A stretch of DNA of 37,367 nucleotides from Candidatus Altimarinota bacterium (GTDB taxonomy: Bacteria > Patescibacteriota > Gracilibacteria > BD1-5 > UBA6164). Shown one piece after another: positions 10,932 through 21,242 of this stretch (positions are counted from its first letter, which is position 1; each line of letters opens with the position of its first letter). The notes beneath the pieces are model-generated. The model searched no databases and had not been told where the DNA came from. It saw only the letters and a program-made list of their open reading frames with translations. The stretch covers positions 1-37,367 of the forward strand of contig JALSMB010000060.1 in assembly GCA_026988025.1 (NCBI GenBank), read 5' to 3'. The position numbers were made by a program, and so were the translations under genes.

Positions 10932-11621
10932 TTAATGTAAAAAATTAAATTTTTCTGGATTTTCTAAAAATTGTTCATACATATCTCATCATTCAAAAAA
11001 TTCTTCACTTTCAACTATTTTTAAATCATTTTTATAATTTGGATTTTTTTCAAATCAACTAGTTTTATAGTAATAATTTCATCATTTTAAATCTTTATAT
11101 TCTCAATATTCAGATGAAAAACTATCATCAACAATATTAGCCATTACTAAAATATCTTCATCACTAGGATTTATAGTTATATGACCAAATCATTCATCCA
11201 TAACAACTTTATCTCAACTAAAAGCATCAGTGTATTTCACCTCATTATCATTTTGTTGTAAATATATTACTGTTCATGATAGTACTTCATAAATTTCTTC
11301 ATATTTAGTTCAATCAGATTTTTTAGGATGATAATGTCAATAAGTTTTATTAAACTCATCTCAAATTATCTCTGGAACAATCACAGTTAGATCATATCTA
11401 AGATTATTTTCTTTAAACTTTTTTTCATCTTCTTTATTTAAATAAACTCATCTAAACATAAAATAAAGTCATTTATCATCATCTATATCTCATTTATCAT
11501 AATATAACTCTTTCATATCATAATAAGTTCTAATAGATGGATCTATTATTCTTTTATCAAATTTTAATTGATGAGTATTTTCATCAAATTCAATTTCCTT
11601 TTCTCAAATATAAAATTTCAT
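10932..11621 (-). CDS. cupin-type glucose-6-phosphate isomerase
   Basis: 229 residues with the archaeal-type PGI cupin signatures: GHYHP near the middle, YEEIYEVLSG, and GHITINPSDEDILVMAN. The two His of GHYHP, the Glu and the later His would bind the metal. It converts glucose-6-phosphate and fructose-6-phosphate. Many Bacteria use the unrelated large PGI instead; the cupin form is found in Archaea and some bacteria including CPR. TGA encodes the Gly of GHYHP. It shares the operon with galU. Confidence 0.88.
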
Positions 11622-11637
11622 ATTTTTTTAAAAATTA

Positions 11638-13251
<1,614 letters not shown>

Positions 13252-13347
13252 TTTATTTTTTAATAATGTTTTAAATTTAAATAATTTTATATTGAAATAG
13301 CTATTTGTAAAGAAAAAATACAAAAAAAATAATAGTAAAGATAAAAA

Positions 13348-13383
13348 AATAAGTTATAACTAAATTAATAGTTATAACTTATT
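13348..13383 (-). terminator. terminator of the YedI-like gene, left end of island
   Basis: Perfect 13-bp inverted repeat AATAAGTTATAAC / GTTATAACTTATT with a 10-base loop, followed on the minus strand by seven T. The stop codon at 13372 lies in the stem. Confidence 0.75.
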
Positions 13384-14235
13384 ATGTACCTCCTTTTTTT
13401 TATTTATTTTTTTAAAAATATCAATAAAAATATTTATACAGTAACCGATACTAATAGCAAATAATGGTTCATAAATATAACCAGAAGTTATTGATAAATA
13501 ATTTTCATATAAATTATAAATGTATCCTATATTATGAATAAGTATTTGTCCTCCGATAAGAGCCATAGCATAAATACCGATATACATTAATGCTTTCATA
13601 ATATATGGTAAAACTATTACTAATTTATACCCAAGTTTATATTTAAAACTATTTTTATCATTTTTTCCCATCAGCTCTAAACCAACATCATCAGTTCTAA
13701 CTAAACCTAATACAATACCATATATAGCATAAGTCATAAAAATAGCAGCAAAAGTTACAGCAAATATTTGATTCATAAAAGAATAATCTTCTACCATAGA
13801 AATAGCTATAACTACTATTTCTGTATTTAATACAATACTAGTTTTTATAGCTGACTGTATTTTTTCATCATCTGAAAGTAAATCATCATCTATTGTATCA
13901 GACTCATTTTTAAATAAGTCTAACAATCCATGATAAGCTTCAAAAGATAAAAATAATCCTCCTACAACTAATATCCACTTTATAATATCTGAATTAAAAT
14001 ACTTTACTGTAAATAAAACAATTAATATAATAAATAGATATTTAAGAGCCCCCTTTCTTATAGCAAAAACAGATTTTTTTTCTCTTTCTGTATCAAATTC
14101 AGATGCTTTTGTAGCACCAACAACTAAATCATCAACCACTACACCCGCTGTACCTTTTAAAGTAAGTTTTGTAGCAGCTGAAACTTTATCCATTATAAGT
14201 AATGTTTTTTTTAATAACAATAGAAAACTTGTCAT
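13372..14235 (-). CDS. YedI-like inner-membrane protein (DUF808)
   Basis: 287 residues. The N-terminal TLKGTAGVVVDDLVV matches the KLAAKKTAGVLGDDL stretch of E. coli YedI; the middle (IQSAIKTSIVLNTEIVVIAI, VYGIVLGLV-type) and the C-terminal GGQILIHNI also follow the family. Six or so TM helices; function of DUF808 is unknown. Strong SD (AAGGAG) and a perfect-looking TTGACT-N16-TATAAT promoter. All 18 or so glycines are GGN, unlike metG next door. It ends in TAA and is a single-gene unit at the left end of the island. Confidence 0.88.
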   Translation of the reverse strand: MTSFLLLLKKTLLIMDKVSAATKLTLKGTAGVVVDDLVVGATKASEFDTEREKKSVFAIRKGALKYLFIILIVLFTVKYFNSDIIKWILVVGGLFLSFEAYHGLLDLFKNESDTIDDDLLSDDEKIQSAIKTSIVLNTEIVVIAISMVEDYSFMNQIFAVTFAAIFMTYAIYGIVLGLVRTDDVGLELMGKNDKNSFKYKLGYKLVIVLPYIMKALMYIGIYAMALIGGQILIHNIGYIYNLYENYLSITSGYIYEPLFAISIGYCINIFIDIFKKINKKKEVHNKL

Positions 14236-14267
14236 TTAAACTCCTTTGTATTTGTTTTTATAAATAT

Positions 14268-14295
14268 ATTATACTAATCTTTGTAATTAAGTCAA
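14268..14295 (-). promoter_or_regulatory. promoter of the YedI-like gene
   Basis: TTGACT (14295-14290), 16-base spacer, TATAAT (14273-14268); near-consensus sigma-70 promoter. Confidence 0.75.
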
Positions 14296-14374
14296 TAATA
14301 TAAAATAAATATATAAAAATTAAAACATAACTAATGTTAGAAATAATAAGTATATAAATACTTCTATAACCAAA

Positions 14375-14407
14375 AAAAACTGTTTATGAAATTCATAAAC
14401 AGTTTTT
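14375..14407 (-). terminator. terminator of the LemA-like/TPM-like unit
   Basis: Perfect inverted repeat AAAAACTGTTTATGA / TCATAAACAGTTTTT with a T-tract on the minus strand, 6 bases past the stop codon. Confidence 0.75.
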
Positions 14408-14412
14408 AAATT

Positions 14413-14952
14413 TTAGTTAGAGAACATATCTGGATCAGATAATTCTCCATTTTTAAAATCTTGCTTTGTTTCTTTTGATGTAATAATTCTACCAAGTTCA
14501 TCAAATGGTTTTCTAGGAAATCCCATTATCTTAGCAAATATTAAACCAGGAAGATTTGTAGCAACTTTTTTGTATTTATCTGTCATATCTATTTTTTTTC
14601 TTTGAACAGCTTCAAACTTATTATAGCCAGCTTCAATAATTTGTTGAAGCTTTCTAAACATTTTTGGATTTATATTTGGATTTTGTTCCTTAATCCATTG
14701 CATACCAGCAGAAGAACCATTTTTTCCATAACGACCTTGCATTGATACTTTCAATGCATCGACAACCATTTTTCCATATTTTTCAACAGACATGCCTTGA
14801 GCTTTCATCTGTTTATAAATAGAAGCATGTACATTCTGCATATCTTTATCAACTGCGTTAATCTCAATTTCCTTACCATTAAAAGTATTATAATAAGAAA
14901 AACTCATACCTAAAACTATCACCGAAACTACAACTACAATCCATTTAATCAT
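14413..14952 (-). CDS. LemA-like membrane-anchored protein
   Basis: 179 residues from the Met at 14952; a start 12 bases upstream is possible, but GGAG sits six bases before 14952 and the start then forms ATGA with the stop of the gene before it. One N-terminal TM helix (IVVVVSVIVLGMSFSYY), then a helical region with the conserved stretch GRYGKNGSSAGMQWIKEQNP, IEAGYNKFEA, and MGFPRKPFD. These motifs match a divergent LemA subfamily I recall from bacteria and large phages; LemA is an exported-facing helical bundle of uncertain role. Its pairing with the TPM-like gene, a very common neighbour of lemA, supports the call. Confidence 0.72.
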   Translation of the reverse strand: MIKWIVVVVSVIVLGMSFSYYNTFNGKEIEINAVDKDMQNVHASIYKQMKAQGMSVEKYGKMVVDALKVSMQGRYGKNGSSAGMQWIKEQNPNINPKMFRKLQQIIEAGYNKFEAVQRKKIDMTDKYKKVATNLPGLIFAKIMGFPRKPFDELGRIITSKETKQDFKNGELSDPDMFSN

Positions 14953-16250
14953 CTTTTTCTCCAATTTTTAATTTCATTATTTATCAATGCCCAAGATACA
15001 AGCCATGATAAAAACATACTAAATATAACTACTAATACATTTGTCCACAATGGAATAGTTATATCAGAAACAAGATATTGTAAGTTTTTCATAGGCATTC
15101 TTACATATCCACCTTTATTGTCTGGTAAAGAAATTTGTGAAACAATAGTATTAACAAACTTGTTAGAATCGTTTAAATTCTCCAAATCAAGAATATTATC
15201 TCTCAAAGAAATTTTAAAATCTTCATTTTCAGTCCAAGCTAAAATAGAAACCCAATCAATTTTTGGAAAATTAGCGGTTCCTATCAATACAATTACATCA
15301 TTTTTCTTACCATTGATCCAACTTTCCTCAAGTGCATAAGTAAAAGCTTCACTCTTTGTATTAGCTAAATAAACAATTATATTTACTTGTTTTTCTTTAC
15401 CTAAAGTAGTTAAAGATATATCAAGTTGTTCATCTACATTTTTTATCCATTTTTCAGAAACAGTTATACCTTTTGTTTTAATAACTCTATCAAAATTTAT
15501 TTTTCCATAAACAGAACTATATGTTCTAGGGTATGGAAGTAATAAAGATTCAAAACCAACTACATTCCCTCCAGTTTTTTTATGTAAGGTTTCTGTTCCT
15601 TTAATATAATTAATGTAATCATGTTCAATAGAAGTTGAAATTCTTTCATTAATTTTTTTGTTAAAAACTGTATAAAACATATTACCATCACCTATACTAA
15701 TTTGACCAGAATGAAATAATTTTTTTTCTTTTTCATTTAAAAAATAATTAACATACGCATTATAGATTTTTCTATTTGCAGATTTTTTTTCATTAGAATC
15801 AGTAATAAAATACCATTCTGGTGGATGATGAATAATTGTTGTTTTTGTAGTACAATGTCCTTCTGAATCACAATCTTGATAAGTTTCTTCTTCAGTCCAT
15901 TTTTCATAGTATTCAGCTTTAACTACATAAGAATTCCATACCTCTATATCAGATATATTTGATGTAGTAAAGAAAAATAAAGAATATATAGTAAAAACTG
16001 TAGCTATTCCTGCTAAAATTTGAAAAGGAAATTCCAACCAAGTATATGTTTCTGGGTTAGAAAATTTACGATAAAATCCAAAAACAATAGATAAAAATGC
16101 AACAATCCAAAAAACTATATTATTTATAACTATAACATAAAGTTTCTTTATTACTCCTGGTTCTGATAAAATAGTCAAAAAAGGAACAAATATAACTGCT
16201 AACACAAATATTCCAACCATCTGTGATGGTGTAATTTTAGATTGTGCCAC
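14949..16250 (-). CDS. membrane protein with a TPM-like domain
   Basis: 433 residues from a GTG start with SD AGGGAGG. Three N-terminal TM helices (about 10-95), an extracytoplasmic part with DCDSEGHC, then a TPM-like alpha/beta stretch (VNIIVYLANTKSEAFTYALE, DVIVLIGTANFP, about 290-370), then a C-terminal TM helix at about 400-425. TPM (Psb32/MOLO-1) domains occur beside LemA in many bacteria. The stop is TGA at 14951-14949 in an ATGA overlap with the LemA-like start. If UGA were read as Gly the protein would gain only GLNGL before TAG. The TPM assignment is from pattern, not search. Confidence 0.7.
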   Translation of the reverse strand: MAQSKITPSQMVGIFVLAVIFVPFLTILSEPGVIKKLYVIVINNIVFWIVAFLSIVFGFYRKFSNPETYTWLEFPFQILAGIATVFTIYSLFFFTTSNISDIEVWNSYVVKAEYYEKWTEEETYQDCDSEGHCTTKTTIIHHPPEWYFITDSNEKKSANRKIYNAYVNYFLNEKEKKLFHSGQISIGDGNMFYTVFNKKINERISTSIEHDYINYIKGTETLHKKTGGNVVGFESLLLPYPRTYSSVYGKINFDRVIKTKGITVSEKWIKNVDEQLDISLTTLGKEKQVNIIVYLANTKSEAFTYALEESWINGKKNDVIVLIGTANFPKIDWVSILAWTENEDFKISLRDNILDLENLNDSNKFVNTIVSQISLPDNKGGYVRMPMKNLQYLVSDITIPLWTNVLVVIFSMFLSWLVSWALINNEIKNWRKR

Positions 16251-16290
16251 TTAAAACCTCCCTTATAAAATTTGCAACAAGTGCTTTATT

Positions 16291-16318
16291 AATATAAATA
16301 ATATATTATTAAAGTCAA
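16291..16318 (-). promoter_or_regulatory. promoter of the TPM-like/LemA-like unit
   Basis: TTGACT (16318-16313), 16-base spacer, TATATT (16296-16291), upstream of the AGGGAGG SD. Confidence 0.7.
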
Positions 16319-16417
16319 TAAAGAGTTCATGATTAAAAAGTTATTTATTTATTAATAATTTTTTAATAAGATTAATTTAATAGTATTAAATTAAAAAAAG
16401 TTAGATTTATATAAAAG

Positions 16418-16449
16418 ACAAAAAAAGATGTAATCAAAATGATTACATC
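16418..16449 (-). terminator. terminator of the 371-residue protein gene
   Basis: GATGTAATC / GATTACATC stem with a 5-base loop, followed by seven T on the minus strand. Confidence 0.8.
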
Positions 16450-16451
16450 TC

Positions 16452-17567
16452 CTATCTAGCTCTACCAGAAACATCACCATACTTAACCAAATTATGAAAT
16501 GGTAAAGTAAGTACATGTTTTCTTTTTTTATTTTTATTTTTTAATAACTTAAGTCTTTTATAAGTTATTGTTTTTTCATATCTTTCCTTTCTTTTATTTA
16601 ATCTATCATCTCTAAATTCTGTCCAACCTTTATATTTAAGAACATTCTTTTTAAAGTTATATTTAAACGTTTTCCAGAAAGATACTTTTTTATCCATCTT
16701 TTCCTGATGATAAATTTTTCTCTTTTCTGAAATAGCTTCAACAGCATTTACATATCTATCTCTTTTTTTCTCTATTTTTGTAATTTTATTTAGTCCTTTA
16801 TCTATAATACTTTCCAACCATTTGTTAAACTTTAATGATTTAGTAATCAGATAAGATTTTGGATTAAACTTAATACCAAAAATAGATAATAACCACTTTA
16901 ATAAATTAGATAATAAATTGAAAAAATTACCTATTAAATAGACTAATTCATCAATCCATCTAAGAAAAGTTTTTCCCCATTCATACTTAGCTATAGATTC
17001 TAAAAAAACATTTAAAGCTATTATTTCAAAAATCAAACCAATAAAATTAAATGAACCTTTAATAAAAGCCCAGATAATTGAAAACAAAGGAATAATTAAA
17101 GCGTATACAAATTTTTGTATTGCTACACTTATTACTTTAGTATAAAACACATAAACACCTGGAATAGAAAATAAGATAACAACTCCAGCTTGAATTTTTT
17201 TCATCATTGAAGATTTTTTAAATTCTTCAAGTTTTATTTTAAATACTCCTATCAAATTTTTCTTATATTTTTCAATAGAGTGTTCAGCAAAAAACTTTGA
17301 TGAGATATCAATAATATGTCTTTTAGTAAGCATACCTACAGTTGAAATAGCAATTGCTTTTGTTCCACCTGCTTTTGCTACAGCACGAGCTAAAGTCTTT
17401 GCTCCAGCAACTTTTGCACCTAGTCCAAATTTCAAAAAAAGTATACCTATAACTTCCCACCAATGAAAATAATGAATTAACAAAAGTATCAAAACTAATG
17501 TAGTTACAATAATTACAATACTTTTATTTTTTCTTATCGACTGTGAAAATTTTTGTCTTGAATCCAT
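16452..17567 (-). CDS. polytopic membrane protein with a basic C-terminal tail
   Basis: 371 residues; family not recognised. A helix at about 18-37 is followed by an Ala/Gly/Lys-rich amphipathic stretch (GAKTLARAVAKAGGTKA), further hydrophobic helices between about 120 and 245, then a strongly basic tail of about 120 residues (many Lys/Arg), probably cytoplasmic. SD AGGAG; own promoter and terminator, so a one-gene unit. Glycines all GGN; stop TAG. The Lys/Arg-rich tail could bind nucleic acid or anionic lipid, but no motif shows which. Confidence 0.75.
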   Translation of the reverse strand: MDSRQKFSQSIRKNKSIVIIVTTLVLILLLIHYFHWWEVIGILFLKFGLGAKVAGAKTLARAVAKAGGTKAIAISTVGMLTKRHIIDISSKFFAEHSIEKYKKNLIGVFKIKLEEFKKSSMMKKIQAGVVILFSIPGVYVFYTKVISVAIQKFVYALIIPLFSIIWAFIKGSFNFIGLIFEIIALNVFLESIAKYEWGKTFLRWIDELVYLIGNFFNLLSNLLKWLLSIFGIKFNPKSYLITKSLKFNKWLESIIDKGLNKITKIEKKRDRYVNAVEAISEKRKIYHQEKMDKKVSFWKTFKYNFKKNVLKYKGWTEFRDDRLNKRKERYEKTITYKRLKLLKNKNKKRKHVLTLPFHNLVKYGDVSGRAR

Positions 17568-17587
17568 GTTATACTCCTAAAATTTTT

Positions 17588-17615
17588 ATTATATTACATA
17601 TACTAATAAAATTAA
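17588..17615 (-). promoter_or_regulatory. promoter of the 371-residue protein gene
   Basis: TTAATT (17615-17610), 16-base spacer, TATAAT (17593-17588). The one island promoter without TTGACT. Confidence 0.5.
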
Positions 17616-17633
17616 CATATATAATATAATTTT

Positions 17634-17659
17634 ATACAAGGAGAAATTACTCCTTGTAT
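17634..17659 (-). terminator. hairpin after the five-gene mscS unit
   Basis: Perfect 10-bp stem ATACAAGGAG / CTCCTTGTAT, loop of 6, just past the TAA of the 164-codon gene; the T-run is weak. Confidence 0.5.
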
Positions 17660-17660
17660 T

Positions 17661-18155
17661 TTAAGTTAACTCAACTTCTTGAGTACCTTGTTCTTCTGTT
17701 CCATATACAGAGTATTTTTTTCTATCTCTGTAATTCACAAAAGCACCCCAAAGCATAAATGCAACAATTGCTATTTCGGCAACCCAAACATCATAATGCC
17801 AATTTTCATACAACCCTGTAGTATACATAAGTAATCCAACAACAACTAAATATATAAAAAATAAAGCTTTACCCTTAAACCCCGCAGCTTTCCATGCTGA
17901 AGGAAAATCAAGAAATGTTGGAGTAAGTAAAATAATACCAAACAAACCAATTAAAACATATTCAGTTGTAAATTCCCATGGAAGTTTAATAATCCAATGA
18001 ACATATGAATATCCACTTGGATTATAGAAAAAAATAAGTGAAATAGAACTTAATACTCCAATTAATACACTAAATTTTTCCCAAACTTCCTTCAAAATTT
18101 CCATTTTTGTCATTTTATTTTTCTCAGACATTTTTCCATCAATGATTTTACTCAT
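17661..18155 (-). CDS. four-TM membrane protein, 164 aa
   Basis: Family not recognised. A charged N-terminal 25 residues is followed by four hydrophobic helices at roughly 29-46, 60-80, 95-115 and 120-140, then a charged C-terminal tail (YRDRKK, VELT). SD AAGGAG seven bases before the ATG. The start overlaps the end of the 582-codon gene by 8 bases, so translation is coupled; it is the last gene of the mscS unit. All glycines GGN; stop TAA. Confidence 0.75.
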   Translation of the reverse strand: MSKIIDGKMSEKNKMTKMEILKEVWEKFSVLIGVLSSISLIFFYNPSGYSYVHWIIKLPWEFTTEYVLIGLFGIILLTPTFLDFPSAWKAAGFKGKALFFIYLVVVGLLMYTTGLYENWHYDVWVAEIAIVAFMLWGAFVNYRDRKKYSVYGTEEQGTQEVELT

Positions 18156-19896
18156 AATTCACTCCTTTAGTTAAAAGCATTTTTGCTTTTTTCTCCCAAG
18201 TATCTACCTTATAAGTATTTACTTCAACTACTTTATTTTGTGTACCACTAGCGTTTATAAGATATGTTTTAATACCTGAAGGATCAAAAGATCCATTATT
18301 ACGCTTCAAAACTCGAGATATAATAAATAACTCTGGTAAGTCTTTTTTAAAGTAAGGTCTAGGTTCTGCAAATTTATACTTTTGCTCTGTATTATAATCA
18401 ACTGAACCTTTGACTTTATTTGTTAATTCTGCAATAGAAACAACATTTTTAGGTTTATAACCAAATATCTTTTCTTCACCATCAGATGGAATCCATAAAT
18501 AACTTCTTGCATTTGTTGAGGTTTTTTTCCATGGCTTTAATTCAAAAAAATCAAATAGCTTAGTTTTATTCTCAATGTTAAATACACTAATTAAAGGTAA
18601 TTCATTTCTATCACCATTCATATTAGTGATTAAAACATCATTATCATGAACAAAACTTAATGCTGACCAAAAACCATTTTCAAATCTCAAAGTACTAGCT
18701 ATATATCTAGTAGAAATCTCTGAATTTAGATTTTGATTAATTAACCATTTGTATTTATAAATGTCATTTTTCAATATAATCTTACTTCCTCCTAAAATAG
18801 CTCTTTTTGTCCAAGAAATTTTTCCTTGTTTTACTATTAATACTCCATAAAATTCTGGAGTAGGAAATAAAATACCATCCCATTTTGCAAGTGAAACAAC
18901 CATAACACTTTTATTATCCTCATTATCTAGTATTTGAACATTAGTTGGGAAAACATTAAAATAGCGATAATGCAAAGATTTAACTGCGTAATTATAAATA
19001 TTTCTACTCCAAACTAAATTTTCCCCAACAGTAAAATATACTTTCTTTTTTTGAATATTTGCATCTATATTTGGTATATCTGCAGGTATTTCAATAATAG
19101 AATCTATACTACCATCAACAAATTTAGATATTTTTTTAATAGGAACAGCAGATGATATAAACTTAGTATGATTATTTTTTAAAATCAAATCAGATTCAGA
19201 AAAAACATTATTATCACCTAAAGATTGTTCAGCAATTGACTTGTAAACATCTCTAGGAAATACTCTTTCATTAACAGAAATTGGTTTATTATCTAACCAT
19301 ATTATATTATCTTTTATATCATTATACTTTAAATATTGAGCAACATATTGTTGCCCACCAAAATATAAGTAACTTGCAATAAAAACAGGTATAATAATTG
19401 CAAAACTAAATGTAAATATTTTACCTAAAAGTGTATTTGTTTCTTTTTTAATAAGCCACTTAAATGAATAAATCATAAGTGGAATAAAAAATAACATAAA
19501 ACTATTCTCTCGCATTATCATTATATAATGATGTAACAATGCTCCTTCAAATATATAAAGTACAAACATAGAAATAAATATTGATAATATATACCAATAC
19601 CATCTCTTTTTAAGATGATTTTTTACTTTAGTAATTGCTTCTATTTTCCATAACCATAGTAAGGTTGTAACAGAAAGAATTAAAGCAATTAAATATAAAG
19701 CATTTTTAAATCCTCCGACTAAATTTACTAATGCATTAAAAAACCATAAACCAATAATTGCAACAACTATAGATACATATAACCAAAAATTTAAAGTAAT
19801 ATGTATCCAAAACTTTTTAGGTAAATCAATAAAATATCTACCCAAAAAACTCCTATTTTCATTAATCTCAATTGAAATATTATCTTCATTTTTCAT
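18148..19896 (-). CDS. membrane protein with large extracytoplasmic domain, 582 aa
   Basis: Family not recognised. Five TM helices lie in residues 30-180; the remaining 400 residues are hydrophilic, beta-rich and rich in Trp/Tyr, and by the odd helix count would lie outside the membrane. No catalytic motif is visible. SD AAGGAG. Its ATG shares four bases (ATGA) with the TGA stop of the upstream gene. Two in-frame CGA codons (18315-18313, 19512-19510) encode Arg under the standard code; CGA is not used by any native gene I read here. Stop TAA. Confidence 0.75.
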   Translation of the reverse strand: MKNEDNISIEINENRSFLGRYFIDLPKKFWIHITLNFWLYVSIVVAIIGLWFFNALVNLVGGFKNALYLIALILSVTTLLWLWKIEAITKVKNHLKKRWYWYILSIFISMFVLYIFEGALLHHYIMIMRENSFMLFFIPLMIYSFKWLIKKETNTLLGKIFTFSFAIIIPVFIASYLYFGGQQYVAQYLKYNDIKDNIIWLDNKPISVNERVFPRDVYKSIAEQSLGDNNVFSESDLILKNNHTKFISSAVPIKKISKFVDGSIDSIIEIPADIPNIDANIQKKKVYFTVGENLVWSRNIYNYAVKSLHYRYFNVFPTNVQILDNEDNKSVMVVSLAKWDGILFPTPEFYGVLIVKQGKISWTKRAILGGSKIILKNDIYKYKWLINQNLNSEISTRYIASTLRFENGFWSALSFVHDNDVLITNMNGDRNELPLISVFNIENKTKLFDFFELKPWKKTSTNARSYLWIPSDGEEKIFGYKPKNVVSIAELTNKVKGSVDYNTEQKYKFAEPRPYFKKDLPELFIISRVLKRNNGSFDPSGIKTYLINASGTQNKVVEVNTYKVDTWEKKAKMLLTKGVNYE

Positions 19897-21242
19897 TCTA
19901 TCTCCTTTTTTAATTTATCAATACATTTCTGATAACGTTCTTGAGCCTTATTAAAAGCAGCAGTCAAACCACCTAATGCCTTTTTATTTGATTTTAGATC
20001 AGCATTTTTCAACTTATCATATGCTTTTATTGCCTTATTTTTTAATTCAAGACAATTTTCTTCATCTGATAATATATCACTAAATCTATTAAAAAATAAA
20101 TTAAATTGGTTTAATAAATTTCTCCAAAGAAAGTTATGTTCCAATTTTATCTCATTAACAATATCAGTTTCATTGATAGTTTCATTGATAGTCTCATTTA
20201 TATTATCAATACCTAAAATAGAATTAATTGTATTTATAACTTTTTTGTAATAATAAGATGATAATGCATTAATAGCACTAATTAACTTTCTTAATTGTAA
20301 CAAAATAGTATTAAAAACTGCTTTAATTTTTTTAAGTACACCCATAACTCTTGTATAAACATTTAATTCTTCGAACCACGCAAAAAGATTAAATATATCT
20401 TCTTCACGTTTTTTAAACCAGCTAACTGTTCTCATATCATGAGCTTTTGAATTGTGAAATGCATGAATAGGCATAAACACAGCAAATTTAGCAGTATACA
20501 TAATAATCCCAAATACAAAACTTCCACCTGCAAACAAAACTAATGAATATGCACCCATTACCTCCATTAATGCAAAAAGTAAAGAAAAAGAAACCACAAG
20601 TAAAATATTTTTTAAATTGTAATATTCTATTTCTTCAATTATAGTTTTATAAATATCAGTATTTATTAAGTACATATACACAAAATCAATTTTTAAAAAT
20701 TCATATATGAAAAATAAAATTGATATACTTTTCTTCCATGCAAAAGGTAAAATAGTTCTAAAAAATAAATCCCAAAACATTATAAGTATAAAAACAATTG
20801 GATATACAATTAACCATCTAATAATTTTACTAGAAATAGTTTTTATACTTATTTTTTTTACCTTTGATTCTGGAATATTTATTTTCAACAATAAATATTG
20901 TAAAAATTTAGAAAAACAAGTAATTTGTTCATCAACATCATTTAATAAATGACTATCAACTCCTTTATCATATTCCTCTATTTTTTCTTGAACAATATCT
21001 CTTAATCCTGAGATTAACTCTCTAAAAGTAGTTAAAAAATTAGCCTCGTAATATATAAGATATATTCCTACAATTATAAAAATTCCATAATGAAATATTT
21101 CCTTAAATATATATGAAATACCTCCTAAATAATTCCAAAAACCTAAATAACTCAAACCTATTATTAATAAACTTATTAATAAAACCTTAAAAACTAAACT
21201 AATCGGTGGAATAAAACATCCATAATTAAATTTATCTTTCAT
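19893..21242 (-). CDS. polytopic membrane protein with coiled-coil tail, 449 aa
   Basis: Family not recognised. Hydrophobic helices at about 10-62 and again at about 140-250 flank a charged cytoplasmic segment (LISGLRDIVQEKIEEYD); the last 150 residues are helical and charged, with a short repeat INETINETINETD. SD AAGGAG. It starts in an ATGA overlap with the upstream gene and ends at TGA (19895-19893) in another ATGA overlap. Read as Gly, that TGA would add 34 residues before the next TAA. Glycines all GGN. Confidence 0.75.
   Translation of the reverse strand: MKDKFNYGCFIPPISLVFKVLLISLLIIGLSYLGFWNYLGGISYIFKEIFHYGIFIIVGIYLIYYEANFLTTFRELISGLRDIVQEKIEEYDKGVDSHLLNDVDEQITCFSKFLQYLLLKINIPESKVKKISIKTISSKIIRWLIVYPIVFILIMFWDLFFRTILPFAWKKSISILFFIYEFLKIDFVYMYLINTDIYKTIIEEIEYYNLKNILLVVSFSLLFALMEVMGAYSLVLFAGGSFVFGIIMYTAKFAVFMPIHAFHNSKAHDMRTVSWFKKREEDIFNLFAWFEELNVYTRVMGVLKKIKAVFNTILLQLRKLISAINALSSYYYKKVINTINSILGIDNINETINETINETDIVNEIKLEHNFLWRNLLNQFNLFFNRFSDILSDEENCLELKNKAIKAYDKLKNADLKSNKKALGGLTAAFNKAQERYQKCIDKLKKEIE
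20167..20190 (+). repeat. 12-base tandem repeat inside a gene
   Basis: GTTTCATTGATA occurs twice in a row, followed by a decayed third copy; on the coding (minus) strand it gives the INET repeat of the 449-residue protein. Confidence 0.8.

Noticed and set aside
13252..13371. Attachment-site or direct repeats at the island edges
   Set aside because: I compared the two edge gaps by eye and found only AT-rich similarity; no convincing duplicated sequence or tRNA gene.
15118..15339. Short plus-strand reading frames inside island and native genes (also near 1972, 5375, 20707, 22125, 28452, 32321, 35557)
   Set aside because: They lie antisense to well-supported genes, lack start signals and resemble no protein.
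14949..21241. The three TGA 'stops' as glycine codons with longer native proteins
   Set aside because: Each TGA sits in an exact ATGA overlap with an SD-led start, and no other TGA occurs inside any of the ten genes.
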